Positions 47,509-61,245 are shown, numbered from the stretch's first letter. The stretch: 64,000 nucleotides of DNA from Colius striatus (GCF_028858725.1 NC_084761.1:21048501-21112500), one strand, 5' to 3'. Translations and numbers: made by a program. The notes: generated from the letters alone by a model not told the origin.

Positions 47509-47524
47509 GTATGTTATAGGACAG

Positions 47525-47689
47525 ATGAGGATGTTAGACAATATTAACACTGGCATATCATCTCCTGAGTCCAGCATTACCCATAAAGGAAGATATATCT
47601 ACCTGGAGGCATTGCTTCAAGGAGGTGCTCCATGGGGATTCACACTGAAAGGCGGACTGGAGCACGGGGAGCCATTAATCATCTCAAAG
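47525..47689 (+). CDS. SHROOM3: SHROOM3 first coding exon (start of PDZ domain), partial gene
   Basis: Shroom3 is an actin- and Rho-kinase-binding scaffold that drives apical constriction in epithelia, such as the neural plate, lens and gut. Only the first coding exon lies in the window: 55 codons, [20 protein letters not shown], then [20 protein letters not shown] and [15 protein letters not shown], donor AAG|GTATTC in phase 0. The second half matches human SHROOM3 [20 protein letters not shown] and [14 protein letters not shown] almost exactly, including the PDZ carboxylate-binding loop WGFT. The first 20 residues are diverged. An in-frame stop at 47480 and the lack of another in-frame ATG support this start; a second ATG at 47531 (residue 3) could also be used. 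The rest of the PDZ domain and the ASD1/ASD2 regions lie beyond the window. Confidence 0.95.
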
Positions 47690-49662
47690 GTATTCTTTTT
47701 TTGAACAAAACATGATCAAGTTGGGAGTGGTGCTGATTTAAAGGGCAAGAGTCGTAAAATAACCCTGAAATGTCATATTGGATGCTGTATTTGTCTTAGT
47801 TTTGAAAACCTTTGAGCACCTATTCAGGTTGGTTAAATTTGCTCAGGAGCTACGTATTTTAGAAACTCGAGAGCCCTCGGCAGTATTTAACTATCAGAGT
47901 GCAGGTTTTGTCCCACAGAAAGTGTCTTGTCTTGTGGAAATTGGCTCTATTTAGTTCTGTACTATGAAGTGGAGTGAGTAGGGGACTCTGATAAGGTGAT
48001 ATTGTGTCATGAAGTCATAACATATCTGAACATGTTCAGTAATCCATCACCACCTCTTCTGAAGAGAAAAGTGCTTCAAGTCACATGATGGGATGTTGGC
48101 TAATTAGAAGCCTGTGTGTGTGGGAACAGAAAAATACTTGTAACTTGTTGGTTTGCCTGTATCTTATGAAAGGTTACCATTTTTCTCACCCTACATACTC
48201 TTTACTTACTAAATAGCTATCAGGTATAGTACATTTTCAACACTTAATTTCATTATTCACGATTGAGTGCTGGCAACAGGTAACTAGTAGCATAACTCAA
48301 GGATATTTTGGGGATCAAAATGGGAGAAAAAGTTCCTTTTAGTCATTGGAACTGGGCTATTAGAAGTACCCAGATACACAATGCAGATACTGAGGACAAC
48401 AGATTTCCAAAAGCACCAAATTGAATCTGTGAATGTGTAAAATAAGTTTGATCTGTGGCCCTAAAACTGTTTTGAAAATGTTATTTAGGTAATTCTGAAA
48501 TATTTACCTGTAGTGACTCTTAGGCACATTTCTGTGTCATTTGTCTGGTGCATTCCGCTTGTTTACAGTCTGCAATTATGTAGTGAGCGGCTGGGTGTAT
48601 CTTATGTACTTACATCTGATCTTACTCCTTCCTGTAAACTGGCATATTACATGAGGTATTCAAAGGATCACAACCAATGCTGGCTAAAAGAAAATGCTGG
48701 TACTCAGAATAAATGTTATCCAACCCCTGCAACTCACTGTGCACACACATTCACATGAAGACTGTCAGTCACTTGAACAGTTCACCTGAAATAAATGATT
48801 TGTAATTGGTGCATCTACGTGTTTAAAATACAAAAGGTGTTTTAGACATTTTACATAATCATCTTTGTTGCAGGACCTCCTTGGAGATAGTCTGGTGTAG
48901 CTGCATAAAGCAAAGCCAGCCTCACTGAAATGGTGTAATATTTTTTCATTTTATAAACATGAGGGACTAGCAGTTCAGTCAGCTTCTACATTTTTACTGA
49001 TTGTGTTCTCCATTTGCGAGGGAAAAGTTTCTTTTTGCTTTGACATTCTTCTGTGATGTAAAAAGCACCACCCTTTTTCTTTTTTTCTTCATTTGGAGGC
49101 AGCGAGGCAGAGAGGAAGAGAGATGGCTCTGGCTGCTGAACATTAATTAATCTATGGGATTTGGTTTCCACAACAACCAGGCCCCTTAATGTCAAACATG
49201 CCTGGAGTGTGCATAGTGCCACTGAGAGCTGTATGGCTTGTGCCTGCCTTCTGTGAAACAACACTGCAAAAATGTGGTGGGGTTTTTGATTGGGTTTGTT
49301 GGTAGTTTTTTTCTTTACAAAACCCCGTTGTAGTTACTGCTGGGTTTGTGCTGTTAATGTTAGCATTTAGTTGTTTTGCTCATGCAGGGTTGGTGATGCA
49401 GAGCTGTAGAATGGTTTGCATGTGAAAACTATGCTTTCTGCAATTCATGCAGTACCTAGCTGTTTCCTGGTTTCATTTCAACTGAAAAATTTCTCTTATG
49501 TTTGAATTCAATGTCTGCCCTTCAGAATTAATTGTATATTAGCCATTTAGCTAATTCAATGTTCTTCTAATAATACTGCAAAATAATAAGGAACTGTGGA
49601 GAAATGATAAATTGAATTATGTTACAGGTTAAATTCTGTACTCGCCTAAGAGGACTTCTAAA

Positions 49663-49727
49663 ATCATAGAATGGTTTGGGTTGGAAGGGACAATTAAATA
49701 TTGCACTGCTTGGGCAGGTACACACTA
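49663..49727 (-). mobile_element. CR1 LINE 3' end, degraded
   Basis: AATCATAGAATGGTTTGGGT then TGGAAGGGACAATTAAATAT and GGGCAGGTACAC: reverse-oriented CR1 terminus of about 65 bases. Confidence 0.85.
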
Positions 49728-50675
49728 GGAATAACCCAATAAGATATAAATAATGTTACCTCTAATATCAGAAAATGCAGATGTCAATTTTTCATTTCTT
49801 TTTATTTGTAATTAAAGTAGGAGATTTATTTCTGTTTTGGCTTCCTATTTTATTTTGGCAAATACATTATGACCACTTAAGTGTCTGTTTGTATTGACAG
49901 TGGTGTTAAATGGCCTTAGTATAAATAAAAATGTACATTACAGCAAATATTTATACTGGTACCCATGAAAGCTTGCAATATGACTTAAAACAAACAAAGT
50001 AACCTTGATGTACTGTGACAGAATACTAGACAGATAGCAAATTTGTTTGAATGCAATAGTTCTTTCTAACCATTAGGAACTGATGCTAGTCTGAGACCCA
50101 CAGGTTCAAGCTGTAACAGAAATTAAAAATGAAAAGGAGTGAATTTACAAAAGACCCAGATGCTGAAAACTGGTTCTCACAGCTCTCTGTGGCTCTTTGG
50201 AAAGACAGATATTTTCTCCAATAACATGCCAAGAAATTGCCCAAAAGCAATGGAAGCAGCAGTTGGGAGTCCAAGTTGCAAAAGCCAGATCTATATTCTC
50301 AGCTGGCAGAAGGTGCAGTTTGAGAGAGCTGATGACTAGTTTTAGTATCACCCTCAAAATAAGAAGTTCTCTACTGCCTTTCAGTAAAAGTACCTTTGCT
50401 GTACGGATGTATGGCTCTGCTTCTGTGCTGCAAGACAGGCTAATTTCTCTGTATGTATGTGTGTGGCTGAGTGCACAGATAGGCAAACTTACAGTTAAAC
50501 GCAGTAGTAGAACACTTTGCTGAATCAGCCATGATGCTTAGTACATCATGCAACCAAGTGTAAACTAATTTGTCAGGAATGTTGTTGTGCAGCTAACATG
50601 ACTTTGGGTAGCTAAAACAAACAAATTTTTTATGCTAAGGCTGTTATTTTTCCCCCAGTGGAAAGACAAATCTAT

Positions 50676-50730
50676 CATAGAATGGTAGCGGTTGGAAGGG
50701 ACCTGTAAAGATCATCCAGTTCATATAGAC
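50676..50730 (-). mobile_element. CR1 LINE 3' end, degraded
   Basis: ATCATAGAATGGTAGCGGTT then GGAAGGGACCTGTAAAGATC, followed by ATCCAGTTCA: a reverse-oriented CR1 terminus of about 55 bases. Confidence 0.88.
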
Positions 50731-51087
50731 TAGAGACCTATACTGAAGCAGTTTCAGGACATCTAATTCAAAGTCCTCAACAGAGGTCTCTTTGTAATCT
50801 ATTTTGCAGGTGGTGAGGGCAGACCATAAACAAACATATTATGTCCAACCCACATTTCCCTCTCTCTACCTAGGAAGCTGCTTTGACATCTCTTGTAGTC
50901 AACTTTTTTCTATTTTCTTTCTGGACTGATTTTATGCAGCTCATTACACGAAGGCTGTAGAATCATAATATGTTACAATCCTGGCTGTATAGGACAGTTA
51001 AAGTAAATGATTTTCAATGAAAGAAATTTGGAAATGCTAACAGTGTGTCAGCAGAATTGAAACCCAGTGTGCTGAGTGTCCTAGAGC

Positions 51088-51163
51088 ATTCTACTTTGCT
51101 TGAGCTTGAGATTCTACTTTGCTTGAGATTCTACTTTGCTTGAGCTTGAGATTCTACTTTGCC
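51088..51163. repeat. minisatellite, units of 23 and 17 bp
   Basis: The core ATTCTACTTTGCTTGAG is repeated four times, in two copies followed by CTTGAG, giving alternating 23- and 17-base units; the last copy is incomplete. The copies are identical, so the expansion is recent. Confidence 0.92.
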
Positions 51164-54100
51164 ATCTTGAGAATGTTGAAGAAGTTCTCATTGTCTTTTG
51201 GAGGTGCCTGTTGGACCACAGCACTTTGGAATTGTGCCTGGTGTTCCCAGTCTGCCACCTAAGCCTCAAAAATAAGATTTTGTGGAATCCAATGTTAATT
51301 TTTGTTGTACTACAAGGAAAGGAATGGAAGAGTGGGCAAAAAGTAGTCAGCTGCACATTCCTTTTCTGCTGTGCCTTGAGGGAACTGCTGAAATTCAGTA
51401 CTTAAATTAGCACCAGAATGTCCAAAAAGATGAATTGTAGGCTGCAAATTAATAAAAACTATTTTCTCTTTACTATTGGCTCTGTCACAAAACGTGTTGT
51501 CAGTGAAGAGTGTAGGTGAGAGTTTGAAAGGGAACTGTACTCTTAGCATTCTTCCTGGGGAAGAATTTCTTATTTATATGAGCTTAGAGAATAGCTGTCA
51601 ATCAATGTCTTGGAATGGTTCACAGTTTCTCCCCATGTTTTCAAATAAACAAATGTCTTTCAGAGATGAAGAGTAAAAAGGTTGGTGACAGTAGTAAAGT
51701 GCCTCTCTAGAATGGGCATTTTTTTCTCAACTTAGAGAACTTTGTCAGTTTGTAGACCTCAAAGTATCCAGCACACATCTCCAGAAAATATACTCCTTGT
51801 GATAATAAAATATTCCTTTGGCAAGAAGGTTCTCAAGTTTTTTATTACTTTTCTTTTTTATTTTCTTCTTCCATTCGGAGGTGTTTAAAGGTGACTAGAT
51901 ATCTTAAATGTGTCACTAATACTTCGGAAACAGTGAAAATCAAATCCCCCAGCTTCTCTATTTGCAGATCTTGGTTCATATAGCTCAACTTCCAGTTTTT
52001 TGTTATACCTGTTTAGTAATTCAGAACCATGTAATTTTAGCCCAGACGCAGGGAGATTTGCCCACAGTGGAAATCTCATAAAACAAACGATTTCTTCACC
52101 TGGAACAAGAAATTTGGTGAGAAATGCGAGTGATTGCAAGGGGGAACTGAATGTTTGATTCAAATCTGATCTCCTTTGGCCTTAAAACTGGGATAATATC
52201 CAGAAGCAAAGACAAATTTCCATTCTCATATTACTTTTTTTTCGGCTCATTCTAAACTGTGAGATCAGTATTGCTAAAATGAAAGCCTGACTGTTCCAGG
52301 CATTAAAGTCAAACTGGTAACAGACGTGTTCATTCCCTCTTCATGTCCCACAAGAATTTTTAATTTAAGGTAATGAATGTTAATCTGTTTCAACCGTTTT
52401 GGAGCCAAGTGATCTATTTTTGCAGTCTGGTTTTCATTGCAACACACAAACCTTTGGAATAGTTCTAGCTGTTGTAGGCCTCTGAAATGCTCTTTTATTT
52501 TGAGCTCCATGTTGATGATACTAACAAAAGAGTTGTTTCTCTTGCCTCGGAATTAAAGCATCTAAAGCGCTCTTTCTTGGATAGTGGGAACACTTTTCAC
52601 ATGCTGTGCTGGAGTTCATTGGTTTCCTTAACTCAAAAGGGTAGGTCATTTACAGGGACCTCATGCCAGAAGCATGACACAAACTCAGAGCTTTATCTCC
52701 CAGCAGGGATGTAGGAAGCAATAAAAGTTTAATAATAATAGGAATAGTTTGGTACAGAGCCTTAGAAATAATCCTGAATTCTTGTAAGATGTTTAAACCT
52801 TGTTAGGAGCCTGATCCAACTTACGATGAAATGAATAGCACTCTAGCCATCAGTGCTTACAGGAGCTGGCCCAGGCTGTTTTCCACCAGGCTCCCTTCCA
52901 CAAGGCTCTCATACCTGTGCTACTTACTGGTTATGATGCCTTGTTCATGTCACTTGAGTGAGCTCATAGAACAGTTAGTGGCACGTGTTGAGAATCATTC
53001 CACCACTCTTGACAAAACCAAATCCAAAAGGCCATTCTGGACACCAGCTGCCTCTGATGAAAACACTTGGAGCTGGTGTTCTCCTAGTAGATCAGTACCA
53101 GGAGCCCATTGCTTTACTCACTCAAATGCCCAGATTCCCCATAAACAAAATTATATTGTCTTATATATCAACAGGCAAAATTTCTTTGTATTCAGTCCTG
53201 ATATCTCTGTGTACGACAAATGGCAATTTAGAAACCATTAGGTTTGTTGTAGGGCTGCAAACACAGAAAAGTCAGCCAACGTGTGCATTAGAGAGGCTTG
53301 TCTGTAGTTGTAGAGTCATGATAGACTTAATGGCCTGGGTGTGAGGACACGAAACTGAGCCAGAGGCATGGAGACTTGTTCTGCAATTACTATTTTAAAA
53401 AAAATATTTATTCTTTGCAAGTTTGAACACTTGTTCTTGTCTGATTAGATGTAGACTTTATTTTTCACCTCACTGCCGAAGCATAGCCTGGGGCCTCTTG
53501 TGTTGTTAATGTTTAAATAAAATGCTCCTTTTCACTGTTTACCTTACAGTATACTGTAAGTGAGCTGACCAAGGTTTCCATTTCAAAGCCATTGTTGTGC
53601 TCATGGCTTCTTGTAGAGCATTTTCTGCACTGGTTACACATTTAGGGCCATAGGTGTGGATGTTGTATTAAATATGTCAGATCCTTAGAAATGTGGGTTT
53701 TTTCTTGTGTCAGTACAAACCAAGAATGATATTTAAGAATCACTCATGTGTTGCTCTGTTACTGTTTAACTCCATCAGCTTACAAGGCATGGAGAGCTGG
53801 CATGTTTCTTGTTCCTTCACTTGCTGTGTTCACTAGGGGAAGCAGTAACAGTAAGTGGGTGGTAAATCATAATGTAATTGCTTGTGCTTGGTCTCCATCT
53901 GAAGGCAGGCGAAAAGTTCCTCCTGGGAGGACAGAGTAGTACGGATCTGGACAGACTGGCATCAGTATTTCCTGCCCGTCAGTACTGCTTTTAGATTTGT
54001 CTTTGGAGAAGGGTGTGCTCTGTCTGCTCATGAGCTAAGAGGTTCATTGTGCAAAATTATTTGCCTGCACATCTGACTCGTGTTGCTAGACTGTGGTAAC

Positions 54101-57100
54101 ACATAAGGCAGATGTCTGATCCAAAACAACAAGGAAAACTGGATGATGCAGACCTTTACTTTCAGATAATCAGAAGGGAACTGATGCTGTAATTGTTTCA
54201 GAAAGCAGAGCAGCAGTTCCTCATCACTCTTGCTTATTTCTCAGGGATCAGATTAGGGCCTTGCTAAAGACTGCTGATGCCAGCACAAGGGACTGCTGTC
54301 CTTCTACCTTTTCTGGAAGCTAGGGAGTTGCTTGATGAAAAGGCTTCTATTGTCAGCCCCCTCCCTTAGGCTGCAGATCTGTTCTCTAGCACAAAAAGAC
54401 TTCTGTTCATTTCCACAGCGCCGAATTAGCAATTGCAGAGAAACTGACTGACTGACAGTGAGTGGTGGCTTGCTAGGCATTGCTGCTGCACCAGCAAAGC
54501 CAGTAGGAGCTTTTCAGACTACAGATAGGCTGTCTGAAGGGTCAGTTGGTCCGTGGTGCATCATGATGAAACAATCTACTGGGAATAACTTGGTTGTCTT
54601 TATTAACAAATGTCAGCAGAGATGAATCCCAAGGTGCACAGACAACTCAATAACATGATTGTTATGAACGTGTATGTGTAAGGGAATTACCCTTAAAAAA
54701 GTCACATCTCTGTACTGACAAGGGGTGGAGACAATGACTGACAGGTGTCTGGCTGCAGTTGACTGGTCATGCTTTAGAGACAACTGGTCTGAAAGATTAG
54801 GTCTCAGCCACTGCTTTGCAACCACTTGAGTTACAAAGGACCATATGCAGTGTAATGTCCTGCAAAGTCATAAAAACAGGTGTAATATTAGAAATTCTCA
54901 TGGGCAGGGAGGCATGCTGTGTTTTCAAATACACTATGTAATACTTTGGGTCAATAAATGGAGCCTTCATACGTCCTACCCGATATTAGCTTACATGGAA
55001 GAGATTAGACAAAAAAAATGCCACAGACCCTTGCTTACTCAGCTGTACCAGGTATGACCAAAGGTAAGATTTAAGCTGATCCTGGAGTGAGAACAAGAGA
55101 ATGCACTCTTTAAATCAGTGTTTGTGCAGAATAGATGATTACTTGTGAAAGACTCTACTACATTCAACCTTTCTCACACTTCTTGGGATCTCAAGACATA
55201 TGAAGAAGAATGATCATCAATAATAGAGCTGGAGGTGAGCTAATCTCATCTCAAATTTCATCAGTATTTGCCTTCAGGATTTTTTGATGAAGCTTAAAAG
55301 TATGGAGCATGAATCCATTGTAGATCTACAGTGAATGTACTACTCAGACCTTGTGAGGGATCTTTGAAAGTGAAAATGGCATGAACTGTAATTTGCTTGC
55401 CAACAAACATTGGTAGTCACAGAAGAAAATGTCCAGAGGTCTTTGAAAATAGACTGCTAAACCACAAAAGAAAATCTTTGTCACCAATTTGTGTATTTTG
55501 AAGCCTTGAGGTTCACCCCCTCCATCTGGTGGCAGCAGAGAGTATCCAAGACCAATGTCAAAAACCCCTGATATGTTGGTATCCATCAGCCCAGGAGGCA
55601 AATCCTTTCCCTACTTGTGAGGAAGACAAGCTAATGGTGTTCTGCCATTACTCTGGAGTCTTCAGGCTGCATTTCTGATCCTACTTAAGAGAGGCCTTCT
55701 TTTCCTGTCTGACATAAATCTGCCCTTATGCTTGGGACAGGGAATATTCAGTTAATAACAGAAAATACAATTCAGCATCATGACTAGAGTGTCTGTAGGA
55801 AAATCTGGCATCCTCTGACTGCCTAGCATCCAAACACATCAATCTCAAATCTTGGATTTCTTTCTGTGAAGTCAACAGTATGGTCAGCATTATGAATGCC
55901 TCCCAATGTGGGTGCTGAACAGGTTGAGAATCAGGCCCTTGGGTAGCCCCGATTATCACACACCAGCAATACAGCAAGGATTGGTAGATATTTGGAGGTT
56001 CTCTGAAAATATGGCTTCGCTGGAGCACGTTATTGCTCCTTACTGCATGTCAGATGAATATAATTTTAACAAGTGTAGATTTAAGTGCACTAAATACGTT
56101 TCTCCTTTTCCTTATAATATCTCACGTAGACTACCATAACTGTATTTGTATCTCACTCAAAAAGTTCCTGCCTTCTTTGTAGATCCACTTAAAACCCTCA
56201 GCTTTGGCTCACTTACTACATCCTTCTGAGGAAGATCTGAACTGTATAGTTCATATGGGCTTGCCAGTACCCTAGTTCTTTAAAGAGACTCAGCTCAGAT
56301 GTTGTTAAATGCCAGGAAGCATCTTTCCCCTGTGGAAATACAGTCTGTGTGGCACTCTGTGTGAACAAATGTCTTCCTAAATGTTGTAAGATTATGTAGG
56401 TTGATTCATGTGACTCAACTGGAAATAAAATTCTGGTCTTTCCATTTGCAGTCAGATTCTGCCTAAATCTATTTCCACAACTCTTGTTACTTTGCCATGA
56501 ACTTTTAAAACCCTCAAACAAGTAAATGATTTCACATTTCTTGGTCAATTGAAATTAGGAAAAAGCCAACAGGAATAGACAAGACCAGCTTATGCAGGGC
56601 ACAACTTGTTAACATCCTAACTGGTATTCAAGCATAATATTAATTTTTCACACTTGCATTAAAAAATCCCACAAAAAATATTCAAACCCCAGTGAAGAAT
56701 GATTCCTGCTGATAAGAAAATCACTGTGCTTATAGGATAGGCTCTGGAATATATTTCAAAGCACGGGGTGAGAAATAAGCTCCCAAATCCCATTAAGAAA
56801 TAACAGGATTTATGTGCATTCCTCCCATATATTAACTTTCCTCTCTGGAAACGTCTTGTGCTGAGTTGGTGCCATTTTTCAGGCAGGTGCAATGTTCCGC
56901 AGTTCCCACAGACCTCTCCAGATAATCTGCCAGCCTGAAAGCCATTCCCTATTCTCACTCAAGAATGGGGATTTTCCAATGCACGGATGACTGACGAGTT
57001 TGGCTGACAAATGTCATAGCTCTATGTTCTACTAGGATTCAGTCACACATTCTGCAGTGATGCTGTAAGCAGTTTTGGCCTGTCCATTTCAGCAGTTAAA

Positions 57101-60100
57101 ATGTTTTAAACACCAGCCAACAGAGATAGAAGAGATACTGATTCTTAATAGGTATTATAATTAGTGGGTCATTTTCTGAACAGGATTTGATATTTAAAGG
57201 TATAATTTGTGATGCTGAAGTCTTTAGGAAATTGGTTTGTATTGTCACTAGGGTCAGTTTTTATTAGCACTGTTAGAGGTTTTTCACCTTTATATTAAGG
57301 CAAGTTTTTGAAATTTTGAAAAATCTTCACACTTGCCATTACTTAAAAGAGTCTTCATTACTTTTTTCCTTTTAAAGGCATGGGTTAATGTCAAATGTTT
57401 ATTCACATAAGAATGGAGAATATTACAGAAATATTTGTCAAAGAAATGGCAATCAGTTCCTTTTTAAAAAGGGCAAACAGTTTCATGGGGCAGAAGGAGG
57501 CCAGAAGGGTCTCTAGGAGCCTTGAAGAAGATAGATTTTATGTCAAGAGGTGTTTAATTCAGAATTGAAAAAGCATGCAGCCCACTACATGTTGCAGAAA
57601 GTCTCCTTACACATATAGAGAACTACTGACTTCCTGATAAAGACTGTTAACTTTAGCCAAAAGGAAGTGTTTTTCTTATTTTTTTCTTCAGCTTGTTGTA
57701 ATTATTTATTTTGCTCTATCATGTCAGTGCCAGCAAGCCACAGTTGACAACTACAATCCCTTTATTCTGTTTATGAGTGTAATTAAAAAACAATTACTCT
57801 GGGCATTCACAATCTATAGTTGTGATACATTCACAAGATGTAAATAAATAAACCCAGATATAGCAATGGGTGAAGAGTGAAGCAAAGATTACTCTGTACA
57901 CTCACTGGTGAATTTACTACCTCATATAATAATGATGTTGCTTGGAGTTTATACATTATTTAATGTTGGATTTTAAGATGTTTACAATGGCACATAATTG
58001 CTGGAATAATCGTGTCATTGAAAACTTGTAGTAGTGCTGGATCCATTATTGCTTTTTTTGTCCCTGTAAAAATATGCATGATTTAAACAAACGCATCATT
58101 TAGAAAAGTGGATTGACCCCTAATGTCACACCTCACATTCTTAAACTTTGATTGATGACTAATCTTGCTAATGGATGAGATGCACATTTCTCAAATGTAG
58201 TCTCATAGAGACTGGGAAATGAGACGATGGAATTCAGACCAAAGATCTGGCTGTTTTCCAGGAGCAAATACATGGCAAAACACATTTCCAGTTTCAAGAG
58301 AGAGGCTTGAAATGGAGAAAGAAATGCAAAACATTCAGACAGAGAGGGGTGGGGTCATGGAGGGAATCTTCATTTTATCAATGATCCCACTCCTCTCCCT
58401 CCTGCCCTGCTCCATTTCATGTTTGCTTAAAAGCAGTTGCCAGTGTTTGTTGAATAGTGTCGGCACAGAGGGGATGCAGCCACTGACCTGACTATAAGGC
58501 AACAGCAAAAGGTTAGTAGAATTAGTCTTGTACTGCAGACTTGTATTAATAGTTGTATTGTGGTGGTGTTGGCACAAACTCTGCAATTAAATAAGTTGTT
58601 GGCACTTTTCCCTAGGTTAAATTACTACTACTGTTCTCCGTGCTTGCAAGGCAATGAATACAACACTTTTGGGGAGACAAGTTCAAACATTTTTGTTCTT
58701 TTGGGATTCTGCACATTTCTGATTTCAAGCTAAGAGGTTTCTGATGGCTTTCCAAGTAGACCTCTGTTGTTCTTCTGTCTTTGCAAACACTCTCTGCAAA
58801 CTAATGCTGGAGTAACGAAGCTGGGAAGGAGGTGGGTGAGGGGGAAAGGCACAACAAAAGACTGATGTAGAAACAAATGCCCTTAGAAGAGCTCCTTGCT
58901 TTCTCTCATGCCTGGACACATGGATGTTTCTTAGCACTGGGCTATTGTTGTAGAGGATTAGGTTTCCATCACAGCTTCATCAGGAGAAACTTACTCTTTT
59001 TATCAGCCCAGTAAGACAGCCACTGACACAGGGAGGGGGAGTATGCCTGTCTATCCTTGCCCAAAAGGGCAAAGCAGCCACTTCTTCCAGGCCAAGGTTC
59101 TCTTCCCACTCCTACTTCAGTCAATGGCAGTTGTGTTTGGCCCAGAGATGCACACAACCCTCTGTGCTGTCCTGCAGGAGCCACCCACAGCAATACACCT
59201 CCCCAGTCATGGTTGCCAGAAAACTTCACATTTCAATTTATTAACAATTCCCTGTACTTTGGGAAAAGGAGTCCTTGCTCTTCTTCCCAAATCTGTCTCT
59301 AAATTAGCAACAGATATTGGCCTAACAGACAGCGTCTATGTCTTCACCTGCTTGCTAAGGGGTAGATCTAAAAATAATCCCTTTTCCCTGGCATCTCATA
59401 ATTTTGGTTTTCTACAGTGTTTTCAGTAAAGTCAGGGTGTCAGCCACAGTCTGATTGCTCTTCATGACCTACATTAAGACTAAGACTAAGATGCAGTCTA
59501 GTCCTTTGAGGTAGAAACTGTAAACATCAGACACAAGAACTGGAAGTGGTTCAATCTCTGTTTCCCTGTGGCTGGTGTGGAAATGCAGCAAGATTTGGAG
59601 AGACTGTGCTGCTTACTGTATGAGCTGAGAAACTTCTACATATAACAGTTTTCTAAGAAACTGGTGATATACAGTAAAAAATGTCTAGGGAGAACCTTGA
59701 TCTGTGGTTTCCTTAAGACTGACTGTTATTTAATCAATCATCAGATGTTAATAATGAACTGCATTTAGAGATTATCCTGTCTACCAGTGACATGATTTTC
59801 CTATGGCTTATATCAATATTTAATGGAGATTCATAGAGAGTGAACCACTAGCACACTGGCAGTTGGAGATTAGGAGAAAGGGGGAAGCAGAATCAAAGGT
59901 AGGTGCACTTGAGTGAGTCTATGTCTCCACGATTTCTTGTATATCTCATCGTCTGCTAAAACAAAAGGTTCCTCTGCTGGTTGGAGCTGAAGAGAATCAG
60001 GGTAAGCATCTATTGTTCTATATGTTTTATTATTTTCGGTTTGTGATCATGTCAGCTCTCATTAGTTTAACAGGTTGGACTGGGTCACTCCTTGGATAAG

Positions 60101-60453
60101 AGACTTGGAAATGTAATGAGAAATGACAGAAAGCGGTTCAGTCCCTAGCCCTGCTCCCTCTGAGACCATGCTGAATCACTGACCCATCAGAGTTTGAGGC
60201 AGAGAGGGTGTGTTACCACTGCTCTATGTGACTTTCTGGCTTTGATGATGAGATATTATAGCAAGTCAGTCAGTGGCATATTTTACTAGAAAGAAAAAGT
60301 GATCCCATGAGACAAATCCTGTTTGGTATAAATTGCATACCAACACCAGCACTGTCATCTTATTTTTTTTCTTATTCAAGAACAGCTGGGGGTGTGGGTA
60401 GCTGTTGTAAAATGCTTTGGTAGCATGTGGCAGAGCCTGCAGTGAAATGATTG

Positions 60454-60502
60454 TGTTTGTATATATGTATGTATATGTATGTATATATATGTGTATGTGT
60501 GA
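60454..60502. repeat. TA/TG-rich simple repeat (TATGTA)n
   Basis: Alternating TATATG and TATGTA units in SHROOM3 intron 1. Alternating pyrimidine-purine sequence, probably length-variable. Confidence 0.85.
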
Positions 60503-61245
60503 GCTGAGGGTGATTATAGTTTGTAATCCTGTAAAGAAGTAGGATGAAAAAAATTGCAAGCTTTCTGGGCTAAATTGGAATATACACTGGAATGTAGAAC
60601 TGGATTTGGAGGGATTTGCATGCGGCTGTCTTGACTTAAAACAGTGTTTTACAGACAATCACAGAGAACTAACCATTAGCCCAGGAAATAGAGATGTGAG
60701 AGTTAGAGGGAAAGGAATAAACATAAAAATTCAATGCTTATATAATATGCTATGACATTTTGATTGTGACAACATCAATTAACTGGTGCTAGCTAAAGAG
60801 TCTGATCCATGCATAGAGGCAACTGAGTTTTAAGCCCTCTTTGTCATTCACAGGAAGTTGTGGGCTGCAGTTATACTTTTGATGACCAGTTGTAGACCAA
60901 GCCGAATACTCAGTCAAATGTCTTTGGTTAGTTGCTGAGCCTTCTGCATTCAGCAGTGAGTCTGCTTTTCTTTAAGGTAATTTGAAAATGGTGGTAGTAT
61001 CCTGCCATTTCCAATAAAAGCATTGTCTTCCATCATGCCCATGGCCCTGGCATTCACAAATTACCTAAAAGGCACAAATGACTCCACTGACAATTGAATT
61101 TGAGTGCCAGTGTGGTGCAGCTTCCTACAACTGTGAGATATCATTGGCCATCTTCAGTAGCAATACCTAGAATAGAGATTTAAAGTATTCTTAACAAAGT
61201 AGTTAAAAGTATGAATAAAAATATGTTCTAAAAGATGGTAATATC

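Larger units (their letters stand above)
46660..47524 (+). promoter_or_regulatory. SHROOM3: SHROOM3 promoter region and 5' leader
   Basis: The sequence immediately before the SHROOM3 start has no acceptor that must be used, so the first coding exon may also be the first exon with a long 5' UTR. TATA-like words occur at about 47139 (CTATAAAC) and 47191 (TTTAAAAG), flanking a TTTC repeat at 47147-47172. An in-frame TAA at 47480-47482 precedes the start codon. Several short upstream reading frames are present. The transcription start is not determined. Confidence 0.5.

Noticed and set aside
51885-52163. Minus-strand open frame with a good acceptor and donor (EEIVCFMRFPLWANLPASGL), considered as an upstream exon of the unidentified gene at 44 kb
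   Set aside because: Its donor ends in phase 2, which does not fit the phase 0 start of the exon at 44883, and I recognise no family.
52274-52510. Minus-strand 78-codon frame (MELKIKEHFRGLQQLELFQR) with protein-like look
   Set aside because: No matching splice-site pair and no recognisable domain; such frames occur by chance in A+T-rich introns.
54613-54825. Minus-strand 70-codon frame (SVIVSTPCQYRDVTFLRVIP)
   Set aside because: No splice context, no family match, and no link to neighbouring frames.
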